14,429 nt of DNA from an uncultured Blautia sp. (GCA_900543715.1 UQSX01000077.1:1-14429), one strand, 5' to 3'. Positions 1-7,806 are shown, counted from the stretch's first letter. Numbers and translations: made by a program. Notes: generated from the letters alone by a model not told the origin.

Positions 1-1359
1 ATCTTCCCTGGTCAGATCCAGCAGGTATTCATGTCTTCCTTCCGTCAGGGGATAGCCGGGAATATGAAGAGCCCAGTCCGGATGTTCCTCATAAAGACGG
101 CTTTTTCTGCTCACCGCCTCAGGTTCAAACCAAAGGCCGAAACAAAGCCCCTGTTCCCGGACAATGGCAGCAGCTGTTTCAATGCCTCCGGGCAGCTTCT
201 TTCCATTGCAGATCCAGTCTCCCATGGAACTGCGGCTGTCATTTCCCATACGGAACCAACCGTCATCCAGCACAAAAAGCTCTATTCCCAGCTCCTTTGC
301 CTGGAAAGTCTGCTGGCGGATTTTCTCCAGAGTCACATCATAGTACATAGCTTCCCAGGAGTTCAGGAGAACCGGCCGCTCCTTTTTGCGGAAATTTTCC
401 GGAAGCAGATGTTCCCGGTAAAGCTGGTGAAAATTCCGGCTCATACCATTAAGACCTTCATCGCTGTAATTTAAAACGGCTTCAGGGGTATAAAAGCACT
501 GTCCAGGTTCCAGGTTCCAGCAGAAGGTATCCGGGTGAATGCCGATCTGTCCACGGACATTTCCAAACTGGTCTCTTTCCGCCTGTGCAAGAAAGTTTCC
601 GCTGTAGATCAGATGAATACCGAACACCTCTCCTTTTTCCTCTGAAGTATCCGGAGACAACAGTCCGAAAAAAGGCTGATGCTGGGGACTGCTGCTTCCC
701 CGGACACTTTCAATCCTTTGAACTCCTCTGTGGAGGCGAAAGCGGTTTCGGTTTCCTTCCTTTCCATGAGTACCGTAAAGGGACAGAAAGTCATATTCCT
801 TTGAGGGAAGTTCCAAAGACAGACTCTGGACATTCTGGATCAGAAATTTATGTTCTCCTATATTTTCTACTTTCTGGAAGCGGATAAGGGCGCTGTTTTC
901 TCCTATGATCGTATAGTAAAGGGTCAGTTGCAGCCCCATCACCGGATCTTCCAATACCACCTGGAGAGTCCTGGTTTCTTCCGTACTGGCTGTAACAGAA
1001 GGCAGGCCCGGCAGGGCCGGGATTCCTTCCATCACGGAGGCCCTGCGAAATACCGGCGAGGCAAAGGTGATCCCGTTCTCCTGGGTAACTGCAAAAGCAG
1101 GAATCCGGTAGTCCCCCTGTCCTCTCACAGGATATTCAAAGGGGAAATTGTCAAAGGAAACATATTCTCCGCTTATTTCGTGTTCTGTAGAATAACCCCG
1201 TTTAAAATACCGGGGGAGTCCGCTCCCCCGGTATCTGCGGAGTGTTTTGCCGAAATACCTGTGGACCAGATATTTCCCGTCAACGATTTCCATCACGTAA
1301 CTGATCTTCTGATTCCGGATATGTATAATCCGTCCATCCTGATGAAATGTGATATCCAT
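1..1359 (-). CDS. Alpha-galactosidase, GH36 family (3' end cut by window edge)
   Basis: Hydrolyses terminal alpha-1,6-galactosyl residues from melibiose, raffinose or related sugars. No signal peptide is visible, so it is probably cytoplasmic. In total 453 codons are present of a family length near 720-740. Residues 1 to about 300 fit the N-terminal beta-sandwich, and the catalytic barrel begins near 325. Recognisable GH36 blocks are RPVLLNSWEAMYYD (328-341), LGIELFVLDDGWF (357-369), GDW (380-382), FGLWFEPEAVS (408-418) and LLDLTR (446-451). The catalytic nucleophile and acid/base lie further downstream, outside the window, so integrity cannot be judged. The ATG at 1359 has a GGAG eight bases upstream. 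It starts 25 bp after the EIIBC stop and is the fourth gene of the sugar operon. A perfect GC-rich hairpin sits at codons 42-51. Family assignment is firm; the substrate is inferred from neighbours. Confidence 0.93.
   Translation of the reverse strand, partial: MDITFHQDGRIIHIRNQKISYVMEIVDGKYLVHRYFGKTLRRYRGSGLPRYFKRGYSTEHEISGEYVSFDNFPFEYPVRGQGDYRIPAFAVTQENGITFASPVFRRASVMEGIPALPGLPSVTASTEETRTLQVVLEDPVMGLQLTLYYTIIGENSALIRFQKVENIGEHKFLIQNVQSLSLELPSKEYDFLSLYGTHGKEGNRNRFRLHRGVQRIESVRGSSSPQHQPFFGLLSPDTSEEKGEVFGIHLIYSGNFLAQAERDQFGNVRGQIGIHPDTFCWNLEPGQCFYTPEAVLNYSDEGLNGMSRNFHQLYREHLLPENFRKKERPVLLNSWEAMYYDVTLEKIRQQTFQAKELGIELFVLDDGWFRMGNDSRSSMGDWICNGKKLPGGIETAAAIVREQGLCFGLWFEPEAVSRKSRLYEEHPDWALHIPGYPLTEGRHEYLLDLTRED
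1207..1234 (-). repeat. Perfect 12-bp GC-rich inverted repeat inside the alpha-galactosidase gene
   Basis: On the transcribed strand ATACCGGGGGAG is followed by a four-base loop (CGGA) and its exact complement, then by TTTAAA; with the last T of the stem this gives a run of four T. The shape is that of an intrinsic terminator with a short U-tract, but it lies within an open reading frame about 125-150 nt after the start codon. It may act as an attenuator or mRNA stability element, or be a coincidence of coding for RYRGSGLPRY. The inverted repeat is seen directly; function is inference. Confidence 0.5.
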
Positions 1360-1384
1360 AGCATAATCTCCGTTATATATTTTT

Positions 1385-2779
1385 TTACTGATTTTCCATT
1401 TTTTTATTAAACCCAAAGAGCCATGTAAGTACAAAGGCAACTGCAAAAGCCACTACATTGACCAGCAGATAAAGGGGCAGCTGTTCATTTAAGTACAACA
1501 GGGTTCCCGGAATACCTGTAATAGACATTCCTGTTGCCCTCAGGTTCAGCAGAGAAGCCAGAAATCCTCCTACACCGCCGCCGATCATGGACATGATGAA
1601 AGGCTTTACAAAACGCAGGTTTACACCAAATACTGCAGGTTCTGTGATTCCCAGCAGAGCAGACAGGCAGGAGGGATAAGCAACCTGTTTTGTTTTATTT
1701 GATGTGGCTTTAATAGCCACGGCCAGCACCGCTCCGGCCTGGGCCACATTACCGCAGGTTCCGATGGGATTCAGATAGTTCCAGCCGTCCTGAGCCAGCA
1801 TACTGATTTCCAGGAAATTCAGGATATGGTGGATACCGAAAATTCCAAGAAGCTGTCCAAAGCAGCCATACAGAAGTCCGCCGATACCCATAGGAAGGAA
1901 TAACAGATTCTCTACTACAAAAAGCACACCGTTTTCTACATAGTGGAGAACCGGTCCAATGGCAAACAGAGCCAGAACGATTCCCACGAAAAGAGTGATA
2001 AAAGGCGTTACGATCAGGTCAATAGCGTCAGGAACGTGCTTGCGCAGCCATTTTTCAAATTTTGCTGTGACGATACCTGTGGCAAAAGCCGGAAGTACAG
2101 ATCCCTGATAACCAGCTACAGGGATAATACCAAAGAATTGTAAGGGTTCTGCTGCTCCTGATCCTACATCATAGGAGCTTGGAAGGCTGGGACTTACCAG
2201 CATCAGACCAAGTACAATACCAATGACCGGGCTGCCGCCGAAATTACGGAAGGTAGACCAGCATACCAGCGCAGGCAGGAAAGAAAAGGCTGTATCTGTC
2301 AATATCTGGGTAAATGTCAGCAGAGAAGAAGGAACGTCCTCCGGCGTCATACCGAACAGACCCAGGACTGCTTCCTGGGTCAGAAGTCCTCTTAACCCCA
2401 TGAAAAGACCAGTTGCTACCAGCACAGGGATAATGGGTACAAACACATCAGAAAACATCCGGATGGCTCTCTGGAATTTATTTCCATATACCGCTTCCTT
2501 CTTTTCTTCTTTTGCCTCACCCACATCTGCTCTTCCGGTGATCTTTACCACTTCCTCATAAATCCGGTTTACCAGTCCCGTCCCCAGAATGATCTGATAT
2601 TGTCCGGAATTGAAAAAGGACCCTTTTACCTTATCCAGATTTTCAACATCCTTTACCTGGATCTTCTCCTTATCTGAAACTACGATCCGGAGTCTTGTGG
2701 CACAATGGCGCACAGATACAATGTTTTCGATACCGCCTACAAGTTCCACGATTTTTGCAGCCAGTTCTTTATCTGTCAT
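1385..2779 (-). CDS. scrA: PTS sucrose-type EIIBC permease
   Basis: Membrane permease that imports a disaccharide and phosphorylates it with phosphate passed from EIIA. The product is 464 aa. The EIIB domain (about 1-80) carries the phosphorylated cysteine in VRHCATRLR (Cys26). A charged linker (about 84-97) leads to a hydrophobic EIIC domain (about 105-455) with many membrane helices and the conserved GITEPA motif (377-382) of the glucose/sucrose superfamily. The frame is open upstream to 2845, but the ATG at 2779 is preferred because AGGAGG lies nine bases before it and EIIB homology begins there. It follows the broken EIIA gene by 25 bp and precedes the alpha-galactosidase by 25 bp. Sucrose is the likely substrate given the adjacent sucrose-6-phosphate hydrolase; raffinose or another sucrose-containing sugar is possible. 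Having no fused EIIA domain, it needs one in trans. Confidence 0.9.
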   Translation of the reverse strand: MTDKELAAKIVELVGGIENIVSVRHCATRLRIVVSDKEKIQVKDVENLDKVKGSFFNSGQYQIILGTGLVNRIYEEVVKITGRADVGEAKEEKKEAVYGNKFQRAIRMFSDVFVPIIPVLVATGLFMGLRGLLTQEAVLGLFGMTPEDVPSSLLTFTQILTDTAFSFLPALVCWSTFRNFGGSPVIGIVLGLMLVSPSLPSSYDVGSGAAEPLQFFGIIPVAGYQGSVLPAFATGIVTAKFEKWLRKHVPDAIDLIVTPFITLFVGIVLALFAIGPVLHYVENGVLFVVENLLFLPMGIGGLLYGCFGQLLGIFGIHHILNFLEISMLAQDGWNYLNPIGTCGNVAQAGAVLAVAIKATSNKTKQVAYPSCLSALLGITEPAVFGVNLRFVKPFIMSMIGGGVGGFLASLLNLRATGMSITGIPGTLLYLNEQLPLYLLVNVVAFAVAFVLTWLFGFNKKMENQ

Positions 2780-2804
2780 TTTATTTTTCCTCCTTTTTCT
2801 GTTT

Positions 2805-3285
2805 TTATCTTTTCTCACATGTGAGCACTTCAGTCTCTCCCTCATTTACATTCCCACACTGATGAAGTGTAATGGTGTATTCCTCACTATTGGTAATCAC
2901 CATAGGAGTTGTCATTACAATCCCCTTTTCTTTCATCATATCAAGGTCCACCTCTATAATCGGTGTTCCCCGTTTTACTTTCTTTCCTTCTGAAGCTAGC
3001 TTTTTAAACCCCTCTCCGTTTAATTCCACTGTATCAAGTCCTACATGGATCAGAATCTCTGCGCCGTTTTCTGTCTCCATTCCAAATGCATGAAGAGTCT
3101 CTGCAAGCATTGTGATCTTCCCATCACAGGGTGCACAGATGATTCCCTTTTCTGCCTGCTCCCGGTCCCATGGTTCCGGAAGAAAAAACCGGATCCGGAA
3201 CATCCTTAAGGTCTATCATCTTTCCTGAAACAGGCGCGCACAAAATCACAGGTCCCTCTGATTTATTTTTCTTAAAAAACAACAT
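2805..3285 (-). pseudogene. PTS glucose-type EIIA (Crr-like), frameshifted
   Basis: EIIA proteins pass phosphate from HPr to the EIIB domain. A good start exists at 3285 (GGAGG seven bases upstream, 22 bp after the GH32 stop). This frame encodes the normal N-terminus, including CAPVSGKM and DVPDPVFSSGTMGPGA, but ends at a TGA at 3126-3124 after 53 codons. The rest of the domain continues in the +1 frame, from about EKGIICAPCDGKI to ...TCEKR and the stop at 2805. That part keeps both active-site histidines, in TLHAF and in LIHVGLDTVEL. The span is 481 nt, which is not a multiple of three. Compared with E. coli Crr, about three residues are missing at the junction near 3146-3165, pointing to a net loss of about 8 nt rather than a single insertion. 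The downstream frame could start at an ATG at 3203, but would lack the first strands of the fold. It is either a real null allele or an assembly error. Confidence 0.82.
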
Positions 3286-3307
3286 TTTTTAGCCTCCATT
3301 CACTTTT

Positions 3308-4681
3308 TCAAAAAAACTGTATATAATCTCCGCTGATTTCATTCATACAGATATCCTTCTCCGCTGAAAGTCCCCGGATCAGAACCTGGGTGTCCGTCCC
3401 TTCCGGGTAAATCCGTGAAGACAGCACCTGCCGGCCGCCGTTTAAAAAAATTTCAAGGCTGGACTGATCTGACCATATTTCGGCCTTCCAAAGATTTTCC
3501 ACAAAGCACTCTCGAACTTCTTTCTTGCCGCTGACCCAGTTTTTTCTGCTAAACCGTACTGTTTTTTCTTCCGGAATCCAATCTATCACTGTGTCTCCGC
3601 CGTAAAAGCTTACAGTAACTCGGTGGCCCGGATTCTGGTTCAGGAATTCCAGCCGGAAAGTCCGCACTCCTGGAAACATCTGGAAAACTTTTTTTTCTAT
3701 CTGCCGGACCGGAACCTGTTCTCCTTTAAGAGTTTCCAGCTCCTTCACCGGATTCTGTAGCAGCTCTCCCTCTGAAACAGTAAGTTCCCTGGGCAAAGTC
3801 AGGCAGTGGATCCTGGGTTCCCCTTCAGAAAAAACCTTTTCCTGATCCTCTTCCATACGGGACATCCATGCATAGAGAATTCGTCTTCCATTCCTGTCTT
3901 CAAAAGTCTGCGGCGCATAGAAATCAAATCCCTGGTCCAGTAAGAAATACCCCTGATCCAGATTCTGTTCCTGGAAGGTTCCTTCCTCTTCATTAAAATC
4001 CACAAACTTTCCTGCGGAAAAACTGGAAATATCCCTGTCCCTTTCATTATCCCGGCTTTGAAGATTGTAAAGGAGAATATACTGGTCTTTTATCCGGAAC
4101 AGATCCGGACATTCTATCATTTCATAGTTCTCTGATGTGCCAGGCATTCCCTTATATTCCCATTTCTGTCCATTTTCTGAATGATACAGGGCAAGGGCTC
4201 CTTTTCCATTTTGCCGCTGGGCTCCGATAAGCATAAAGTAGTCGCCACATTTTCCCCCAAAGACTTTCGGATCCCGGAAATGTTCTGTATATCCGGCCGG
4301 TGTTTCTGCAAAGCATCCAAGTTTTAAAAATTTCTGTCCGTTTTCTGTAACCGCCATAGACTGATAGCTTTTTCTTCTATTTTCGTTTTTTACATTACCT
4401 GTATAAAACAAATATAGTCTGTCTTCTATCACGTAGCTACTCCCGGAATACACGCCGCATCTGTCATAAGTCTGGTCAGGAAGCAGGGCGCTGCCTTCAA
4501 AAGTCCAGCGGGTCATGTCCGGCGAGGTAAACATTCCCCATTCCTTATAGGAATGATCCTTGGCAAACCTGTTCCATTGGAAAAATACATAATATTTTCC
4601 CTGAAAAAAAGCCAGTCCATTGGGATCATTGAGAAGCCCTCTTGGCGGTTCCAGATGATAAAGCTGTTTTTTATTATCCAA
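3308..4681 (-). CDS. scrB: Sucrose-6-phosphate hydrolase (GH32)
   Basis: Splits sucrose-6-phosphate, made by PTS uptake, into glucose-6-phosphate and fructose in the cytoplasm. The 457-aa protein has the GH32 five-bladed propeller with nucleophile Asp19 in LLNDPNG, the transition-state motif FRDP (135-138) and the acid/base Glu190 in ECPD. The beta-sandwich lies after about residue 320. There is no signal peptide, as expected for a PTS partner rather than a secreted invertase. The start is unusual: TTG at 4681, eight bases after AAGGAAGGGG. An ATG at 4686-4684 is out of frame because the A run after it has six bases; seven would give MDWIIKKQLYHLEPP. It is the first gene of the operon, with the EIIA start 22 bp downstream. 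A fructanase is less likely, given the length, cytoplasmic location and PTS neighbours. Confidence 0.9.
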   Translation of the reverse strand: MDNKKQLYHLEPPRGLLNDPNGLAFFQGKYYVFFQWNRFAKDHSYKEWGMFTSPDMTRWTFEGSALLPDQTYDRCGVYSGSSYVIEDRLYLFYTGNVKNENRRKSYQSMAVTENGQKFLKLGCFAETPAGYTEHFRDPKVFGGKCGDYFMLIGAQRQNGKGALALYHSENGQKWEYKGMPGTSENYEMIECPDLFRIKDQYILLYNLQSRDNERDRDISSFSAGKFVDFNEEEGTFQEQNLDQGYFLLDQGFDFYAPQTFEDRNGRRILYAWMSRMEEDQEKVFSEGEPRIHCLTLPRELTVSEGELLQNPVKELETLKGEQVPVRQIEKKVFQMFPGVRTFRLEFLNQNPGHRVTVSFYGGDTVIDWIPEEKTVRFSRKNWVSGKKEVRECFVENLWKAEIWSDQSSLEIFLNGGRQVLSSRIYPEGTDTQVLIRGLSAEKDICMNEISGDYIQFF

Positions 4682-4720
4682 TCCATCAACCCCTTCCTTT
4701 TATTTTCTTCGGCGCCTTTA

Positions 4721-4749
4721 ATTATATTTAACACTATACAATGACTTTT
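4721..4749 (-). promoter_or_regulatory. Candidate promoter of the sucrose/alpha-galactoside operon
   Basis: On the minus strand a perfect TATAAT (4726-4721) lies about 40 bases before the GH32 start codon. The hexamer 17 bp upstream (4749-4744, AAAAGT) is a poor -35. A good -10 with a weak -35 is common at promoters that need an activator, which fits the divergent AraC-type gene. Transcription would start near 4714, giving a leader of about 33 nt. This is assigned by sequence only. Confidence 0.5.
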
Positions 4750-4784
4750 TTCTATGGCATTTCATATGATATATATGGAAAAAA
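4746..4784. promoter_or_regulatory. Candidate operator dyad between the sugar operon and its regulator
   Basis: Two ten-base arms, TTTTTTCTAT (4746-4755) and ATGGAAAAAA (4775-4784), are complementary at nine of ten positions around a centre at 4765, with a CATATG palindrome in the middle. Relative to the predicted sugar-operon start near 4714 the arms fall at about -32 to -41 and -61 to -70, where a class II activator would bind next to the -35. AraC-family proteins more often bind direct repeats, and AT-rich sequence makes chance dyads likely, so this is tentative. Confidence 0.33.
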
Positions 4785-5650
4785 CTAACTTTTGGGATTA
4801 TAATAAAGATATGAGAGAATATAAAGAAACGCAGCATTCGCTGCAGTATAAGACAAATGCAGATCTGTCATTTTACAGTGCAGGATATGAAGAGTGTGCA
4901 CCCGGTTACAGCTATGGGCCGAAGTTCCGTTCTTATCAGCTGATTCATTTTGTATTGGAGGGAAAGGGGAAGTTTCATATTAATGAACACATTTTTCAGA
5001 TCGAAGCCGGAGACGCTTTTATCATTCCTGCAGGAAAAGTATCCTATTATGAAGCAGACAAGGAAGAACCTTGGCATTATGCCTGGATCAGTTTTCTCGG
5101 GATCAATTCAGAGCAGTATCTCTATCAGATCATGACCTCTTCAAAAGATATTTACAGGATCCATGGATTAGATACACAGAAGTATAAAAATTTTATTTTT
5201 GATATTCTTTCATTGAAAGGAAGTCCTACCAGTCAATATTTTAAAGCCACAGGAATCCTGTATCATATTATGTCAGATTTGTTTGAAGATGTGGGGTTCA
5301 ATGAAGAGAGCTGGGGAAAAGATTCTGTAGCCGATGAAGTGAAATTTTTTCTGGACGTAAACTACGCAGACCGGATTGTTCTGAAAGATGTGGCCCGCTC
5401 CTTTGGTATTCATCCCAACTATCTGACCCGAACCTTTCATGAAAAGTTCGGAGTATCCCCTAAAAAATATATCTTGGATCTGAAGCTGAAAAAAGCCTGC
5501 CGACTGCTGACTACCACAGAACTTCCGGTTTCCGTGATATCCGGATCCCTTGGCTTTGATGACCAGCTTGCATTTTCCCGCATTTTTCGAAAGAATCTTT
5601 CTGTCTCTCCTTCCGAATATAGAAAGATTTCCCGACAGGGGAAACAATGA
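4754..5650 (+). CDS. AraC-family transcriptional regulator (MsmR/RafR-like)
   Basis: Likely sugar-responsive activator of the divergent sucrose/alpha-galactoside operon. The 298-aa frame has an N-terminal cupin-like sensor domain (about 45-120, with the block YQLIHFVLEGKGKF) and a C-terminal AraC DNA-binding domain. Its two helix-turn-helix units cover about 209-232 (KDVARSFGIHPNYLTRTFHE) and 257-291 (ISGSLGFDDQLAFSRIFRK, then SPSEYR). This layout matches the multiple-sugar and raffinose regulators of Firmicutes. The start is uncertain: none of the candidate ATGs at 4754, 4766, 4775 or 4811 has a good ribosome binding site. The 4811 start (residue 20) would leave the 4746-4784 dyad outside the coding region and keep the whole conserved sensor domain. 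It is the only plus-strand gene in the window. Family is certain; the target is inferred from position. Confidence 0.9.
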   Translation: MAFHMIYMEKTNFWDYNKDMREYKETQHSLQYKTNADLSFYSAGYEECAPGYSYGPKFRSYQLIHFVLEGKGKFHINEHIFQIEAGDAFIIPAGKVSYYEADKEEPWHYAWISFLGINSEQYLYQIMTSSKDIYRIHGLDTQKYKNFIFDILSLKGSPTSQYFKATGILYHIMSDLFEDVGFNEESWGKDSVADEVKFFLDVNYADRIVLKDVARSFGIHPNYLTRTFHEKFGVSPKKYILDLKLKKACRLLTTTELPVSVISGSLGFDDQLAFSRIFRKNLSVSPSEYRKISRQGKQ

Positions 5651-5715
5651 TCACAAACATTGTCCGACAGCGCTCTTATCACAAGGTATTTGGTATGGAG
5701 CCCTTGTTATGGAGC

Positions 5716-5926
5716 TTCTGCCACTCAGATTCCAATTTTTTCATCCTAGGCTGTAGAAATCTGACTGTTTCTACCTCCAGATTCCCGGTTTCCTCATTCT
5801 GGGCCACAGTAGTCTGGTTATTCCTACCTCCAGATTCCCGGTTTTCCCATTCTAGGTCACAGTAACCTGGTTATTCCTGTCGCCCAGTTCCCGGTTTCCT
5901 CATTCTGGGCCGCAATAGCCGGACAA
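5716..5926. repeat. Tandem array, four copies of a 53-bp unit
   Basis: Four head-to-tail units lie at 5716-5767 (52 bp, most diverged), 5768-5820, 5821-5873 and 5874-5926. A core such as CAGATTCCCGGTTT with a following CATTCTGGG-like block recurs in register. Units two and three differ at about 7 of 53 positions; units one and four are more diverged. Because 53 is not a multiple of three, the array does not encode a repeated peptide in one frame. It fills most of the 407-bp gap between the AraC gene and the convergent membrane-protein gene. There are no unique spacers, so it is not CRISPR. I do not recognise the unit; it could be a local duplication or a lineage-specific dispersed repeat. No other element is seen in 5651-5715 or 6011-6057. 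Confidence 0.85.
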
Positions 5927-5944
5927 TCCTCTTCTGTAAAAAGG

Positions 5945-6010
5945 AAAAGAGACTATCCCACAAAACCTGAGGCTTTATAAAAGCCTGGATTTTGCAGAAT
6001 AGTCTCTTTT
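5945..6010. terminator. Long two-part hairpin, likely bidirectional terminator
   Basis: A 12-bp outer stem pairs AAAAGAGACTAT (5945-5956) with ATAGTCTCTTTT (5999-6010). Inside it a second stem pairs AGGCTTT with AAAGCCT, and a CAAAA/TTTTG pair lies between the two stems. T-rich tracts flank it on both strands (TTTTT at the 3' end on plus; TTTTCCTTTTT on minus). It sits between convergent genes and would end both the AraC transcript and the six-gene polA unit. Confidence 0.72.
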
Positions 6011-6057
6011 TCGTCAGAAGGCCTGAATCAGCATTGGCTGAAAGTCCATTCTTCGTT

Positions 6058-6384
6058 TTACTTTCTATATTTTATATTATTTCTCACTCTCTTCACATAT
6101 CCCAGCACCAGCAGCACACAAACTGCAAGTACCAGAATATAAGATATAGTCTTTAAAAGGAAGAAGCAGGCAGAGGCAAGAAGCAGGACTCCCGCCCAAT
6201 AAAGGCATACCCTGCCTTCTCCTGAAGCCCATTTTTCCCAGTCTTCTTTGCTCATGTCTCCCATTCCTCTCAAAGGCAGTCTTCTGCCTGACAGCAGAAG
6301 CAGGCCCTTTATCAGATAATAAATCCCAAAAAGAAAGGCAAAGCGGAGAATCACAGCCACTGCTGCAAGCAGCCCTTGCATCAT
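6058..6384 (-). CDS. Small membrane protein, three predicted helices, unknown function
   Basis: A 108-aa hydrophobic protein I do not recognise. Helix 1 spans about residues 5-31 (containing Arg14), followed by a polar loop of about 32-57 with GMGDMSKEDWEKWASGEGR. Helices 2 and 3 span about 59-77 and 79-97, and the basic tail is KRVRNNIKYRK. The SKEDWEKW loop between helices recalls small DUF3784-type membrane proteins, but I cannot confirm membership. The start at 6384 has AGGAGA with good spacing; a second ATG follows immediately at 6381. It begins 24 bp after the UPF0210 stop and is probably the last gene of the polA unit. No signal for a catalytic role. Confidence 0.75.
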   Translation of the reverse strand: MMQGLLAAVAVILRFAFLFGIYYLIKGLLLLSGRRLPLRGMGDMSKEDWEKWASGEGRVCLYWAGVLLLASACFFLLKTISYILVLAVCVLLVLGYVKRVRNNIKYRK

Positions 6385-6408
6385 AGAAAATCTCTCCTTT
6401 TTACAGTA

Positions 6409-7773
6409 TCAGTTCTTGAAACTGTGTATAGGCGCCGGAATCCTTCCTCCCCGGTTTACGAAATTATCGCAGGAGTAAGGATTTACAGGCATGATAGGCG
6501 CATAGCCTAACAGGCCGCCGAACTCTACGGTCTCTCCCACTCCTTTTCCGATTACCGGAATCAGACGGACAGCGGTAGTCTTCTGGTTTACCATACCGAT
6601 GGCACATTCATCTGCAATGATTCCTGCAATGGTAGTGGCCTTGGTATCTCCCGGAATAGCGATCATATCCAGTCCCACAGAGCAGACACAGGTCATAGCC
6701 TCCAGTTTCTCTATAGTCAGGGCATTGGCACGGACAGCATCGATCATACCCTGGTCTTCACTGACAGGAATAAAGGCTCCGCTTAATCCTCCTACATAGG
6801 AAGAGGCCATAACTCCGCCCTTTTTCACCTGGTCGTTGAGCAGAGCCAGAGCCGCAGTGGTTCCCGGCGCACCTGCATATTCTACTCCGATCTCGTGGAG
6901 GATGTCTGCCACACTGTCACCGATGGCTGGTGTAGGAGCCAGGGAAAGGTCCACGATTCCAAAGGGAATACCCAGTCTCTTAGAAGCTTCCTGTGCCACA
7001 AGCTGTCCCACTCTGGTCACCTTAAAGGCGGTTTTCTTAATGGTCTCGCACAGCACCTCAAAATCTTTTCCCCGAACTCTCTCCAAAGCTGTCTTTACAA
7101 CGCCGGGGCCGGAAACACCTACGTTAATAACTGCATCTGCTTCTGTGACCCCGTGGAAAGCTCCTGCCATAAATGGATTGTCGTCCGGAGCGTTACAGAA
7201 TACCACCAGCTTGGCACAGCCCAGAGAATCCTGGTCTGCAGTAGCCTTGGCGGTTTCCAGGACAATATCTCCCATAAGGCGCACAGCGTCCATGTTAATA
7301 CCGGTTTTTGTAGAGCCCAGATTTACAGAACTGCATACCCGCTCTGTACAGGCCAGGGCTTCAGGAATAGAACGGATCAGCAGCTCGTCTGCCTTTGTCA
7401 TTCCCTTTGCCACGGTAGCGCTGTAGCCGCCGATGAAATTTACACCTACTTCTTTTGCTGCTTTGTCCAGGGTCTGAGCCAGGGTTACAAAGTCTTCAGA
7501 GGATTTGCAGGCTGCTCCCCCTACAAGAGCAATGGGTGTAACAGAGATTCTTTTGTTTACTACAGGAACTCCGAATTCCCTGGAGATCTCATCTCCCGTT
7601 TCCACCAGATGTCCGGCAAGGGTGGTGATCTTCTCATAGACTTTCCGGTTTACCTGCTGCAGGTCCGAATCAATACAGTCCAGAAGGCTGATACCCAAAG
7701 TAATGGTACGCACATCCAGATTTTCCTGCTCGATCATTTTATTGGTCTCATTGACCTCATACATATTTATCAT
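6409..7773 (-). CDS. UPF0210 / PFL family protein (DUF711)
   Basis: A 454-aa soluble protein of the UPF0210 (DUF711) family, often labelled PFL-like. The cellular role of the family is not established. It matches through its whole length, from [19 protein letters not shown] at the N-terminus to [12 protein letters not shown] at the end, with the conserved stretches [47 protein letters not shown] and [20 protein letters not shown]. Length is that of the family, with no lesion. The start at 7773 has an AGGACAGG-like site about ten bases upstream; an in-frame ATG at 7764 is an alternative. It follows the ACT-domain gene by 33 bp. That pairing is conserved in many Firmicutes and suggests the ACT protein regulates or partners this one. 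The glycine-rich blocks suggest substrate binding, but no reaction can be named. Confidence 0.9.
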   Translation of the reverse strand: MINMYEVNETNKMIEQENLDVRTITLGISLLDCIDSDLQQVNRKVYEKITTLAGHLVETGDEISREFGVPVVNKRISVTPIALVGGAACKSSEDFVTLAQTLDKAAKEVGVNFIGGYSATVAKGMTKADELLIRSIPEALACTERVCSSVNLGSTKTGINMDAVRLMGDIVLETAKATADQDSLGCAKLVVFCNAPDDNPFMAGAFHGVTEADAVINVGVSGPGVVKTALERVRGKDFEVLCETIKKTAFKVTRVGQLVAQEASKRLGIPFGIVDLSLAPTPAIGDSVADILHEIGVEYAGAPGTTAALALLNDQVKKGGVMASSYVGGLSGAFIPVSEDQGMIDAVRANALTIEKLEAMTCVCSVGLDMIAIPGDTKATTIAGIIADECAIGMVNQKTTAVRLIPVIGKGVGETVEFGGLLGYAPIMPVNPYSCDNFVNRGGRIPAPIHSFKN

Positions 7774-7806
7774 AATCTGTCTTACCTGTCCTTTCTCCCT
7801 GGTGTC

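Noticed and set aside
3120..3170. Programmed ribosomal frameshift in EIIA
   Set aside because: A -1 slip would not join the two frames; a +1 or -2 shift is needed. Conserved residues are also missing at the join, which a ribosomal slip would not explain, and EIIA is not known for recoding.
5647..5865. 72-codon frame overlapping the AraC stop by four bases (ATGA), possibly coupled
   Set aside because: Most of it is translated from the 53-bp repeats, whose period is not a multiple of three, and nothing resembles a protein family. The overlap is probably chance.
5716..5926. CRISPR array
   Set aside because: Copies abut directly with no unique spacers, and the whole 53-bp unit is repeated rather than a 25-40-bp repeat with variable inserts. 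No cas gene is present.
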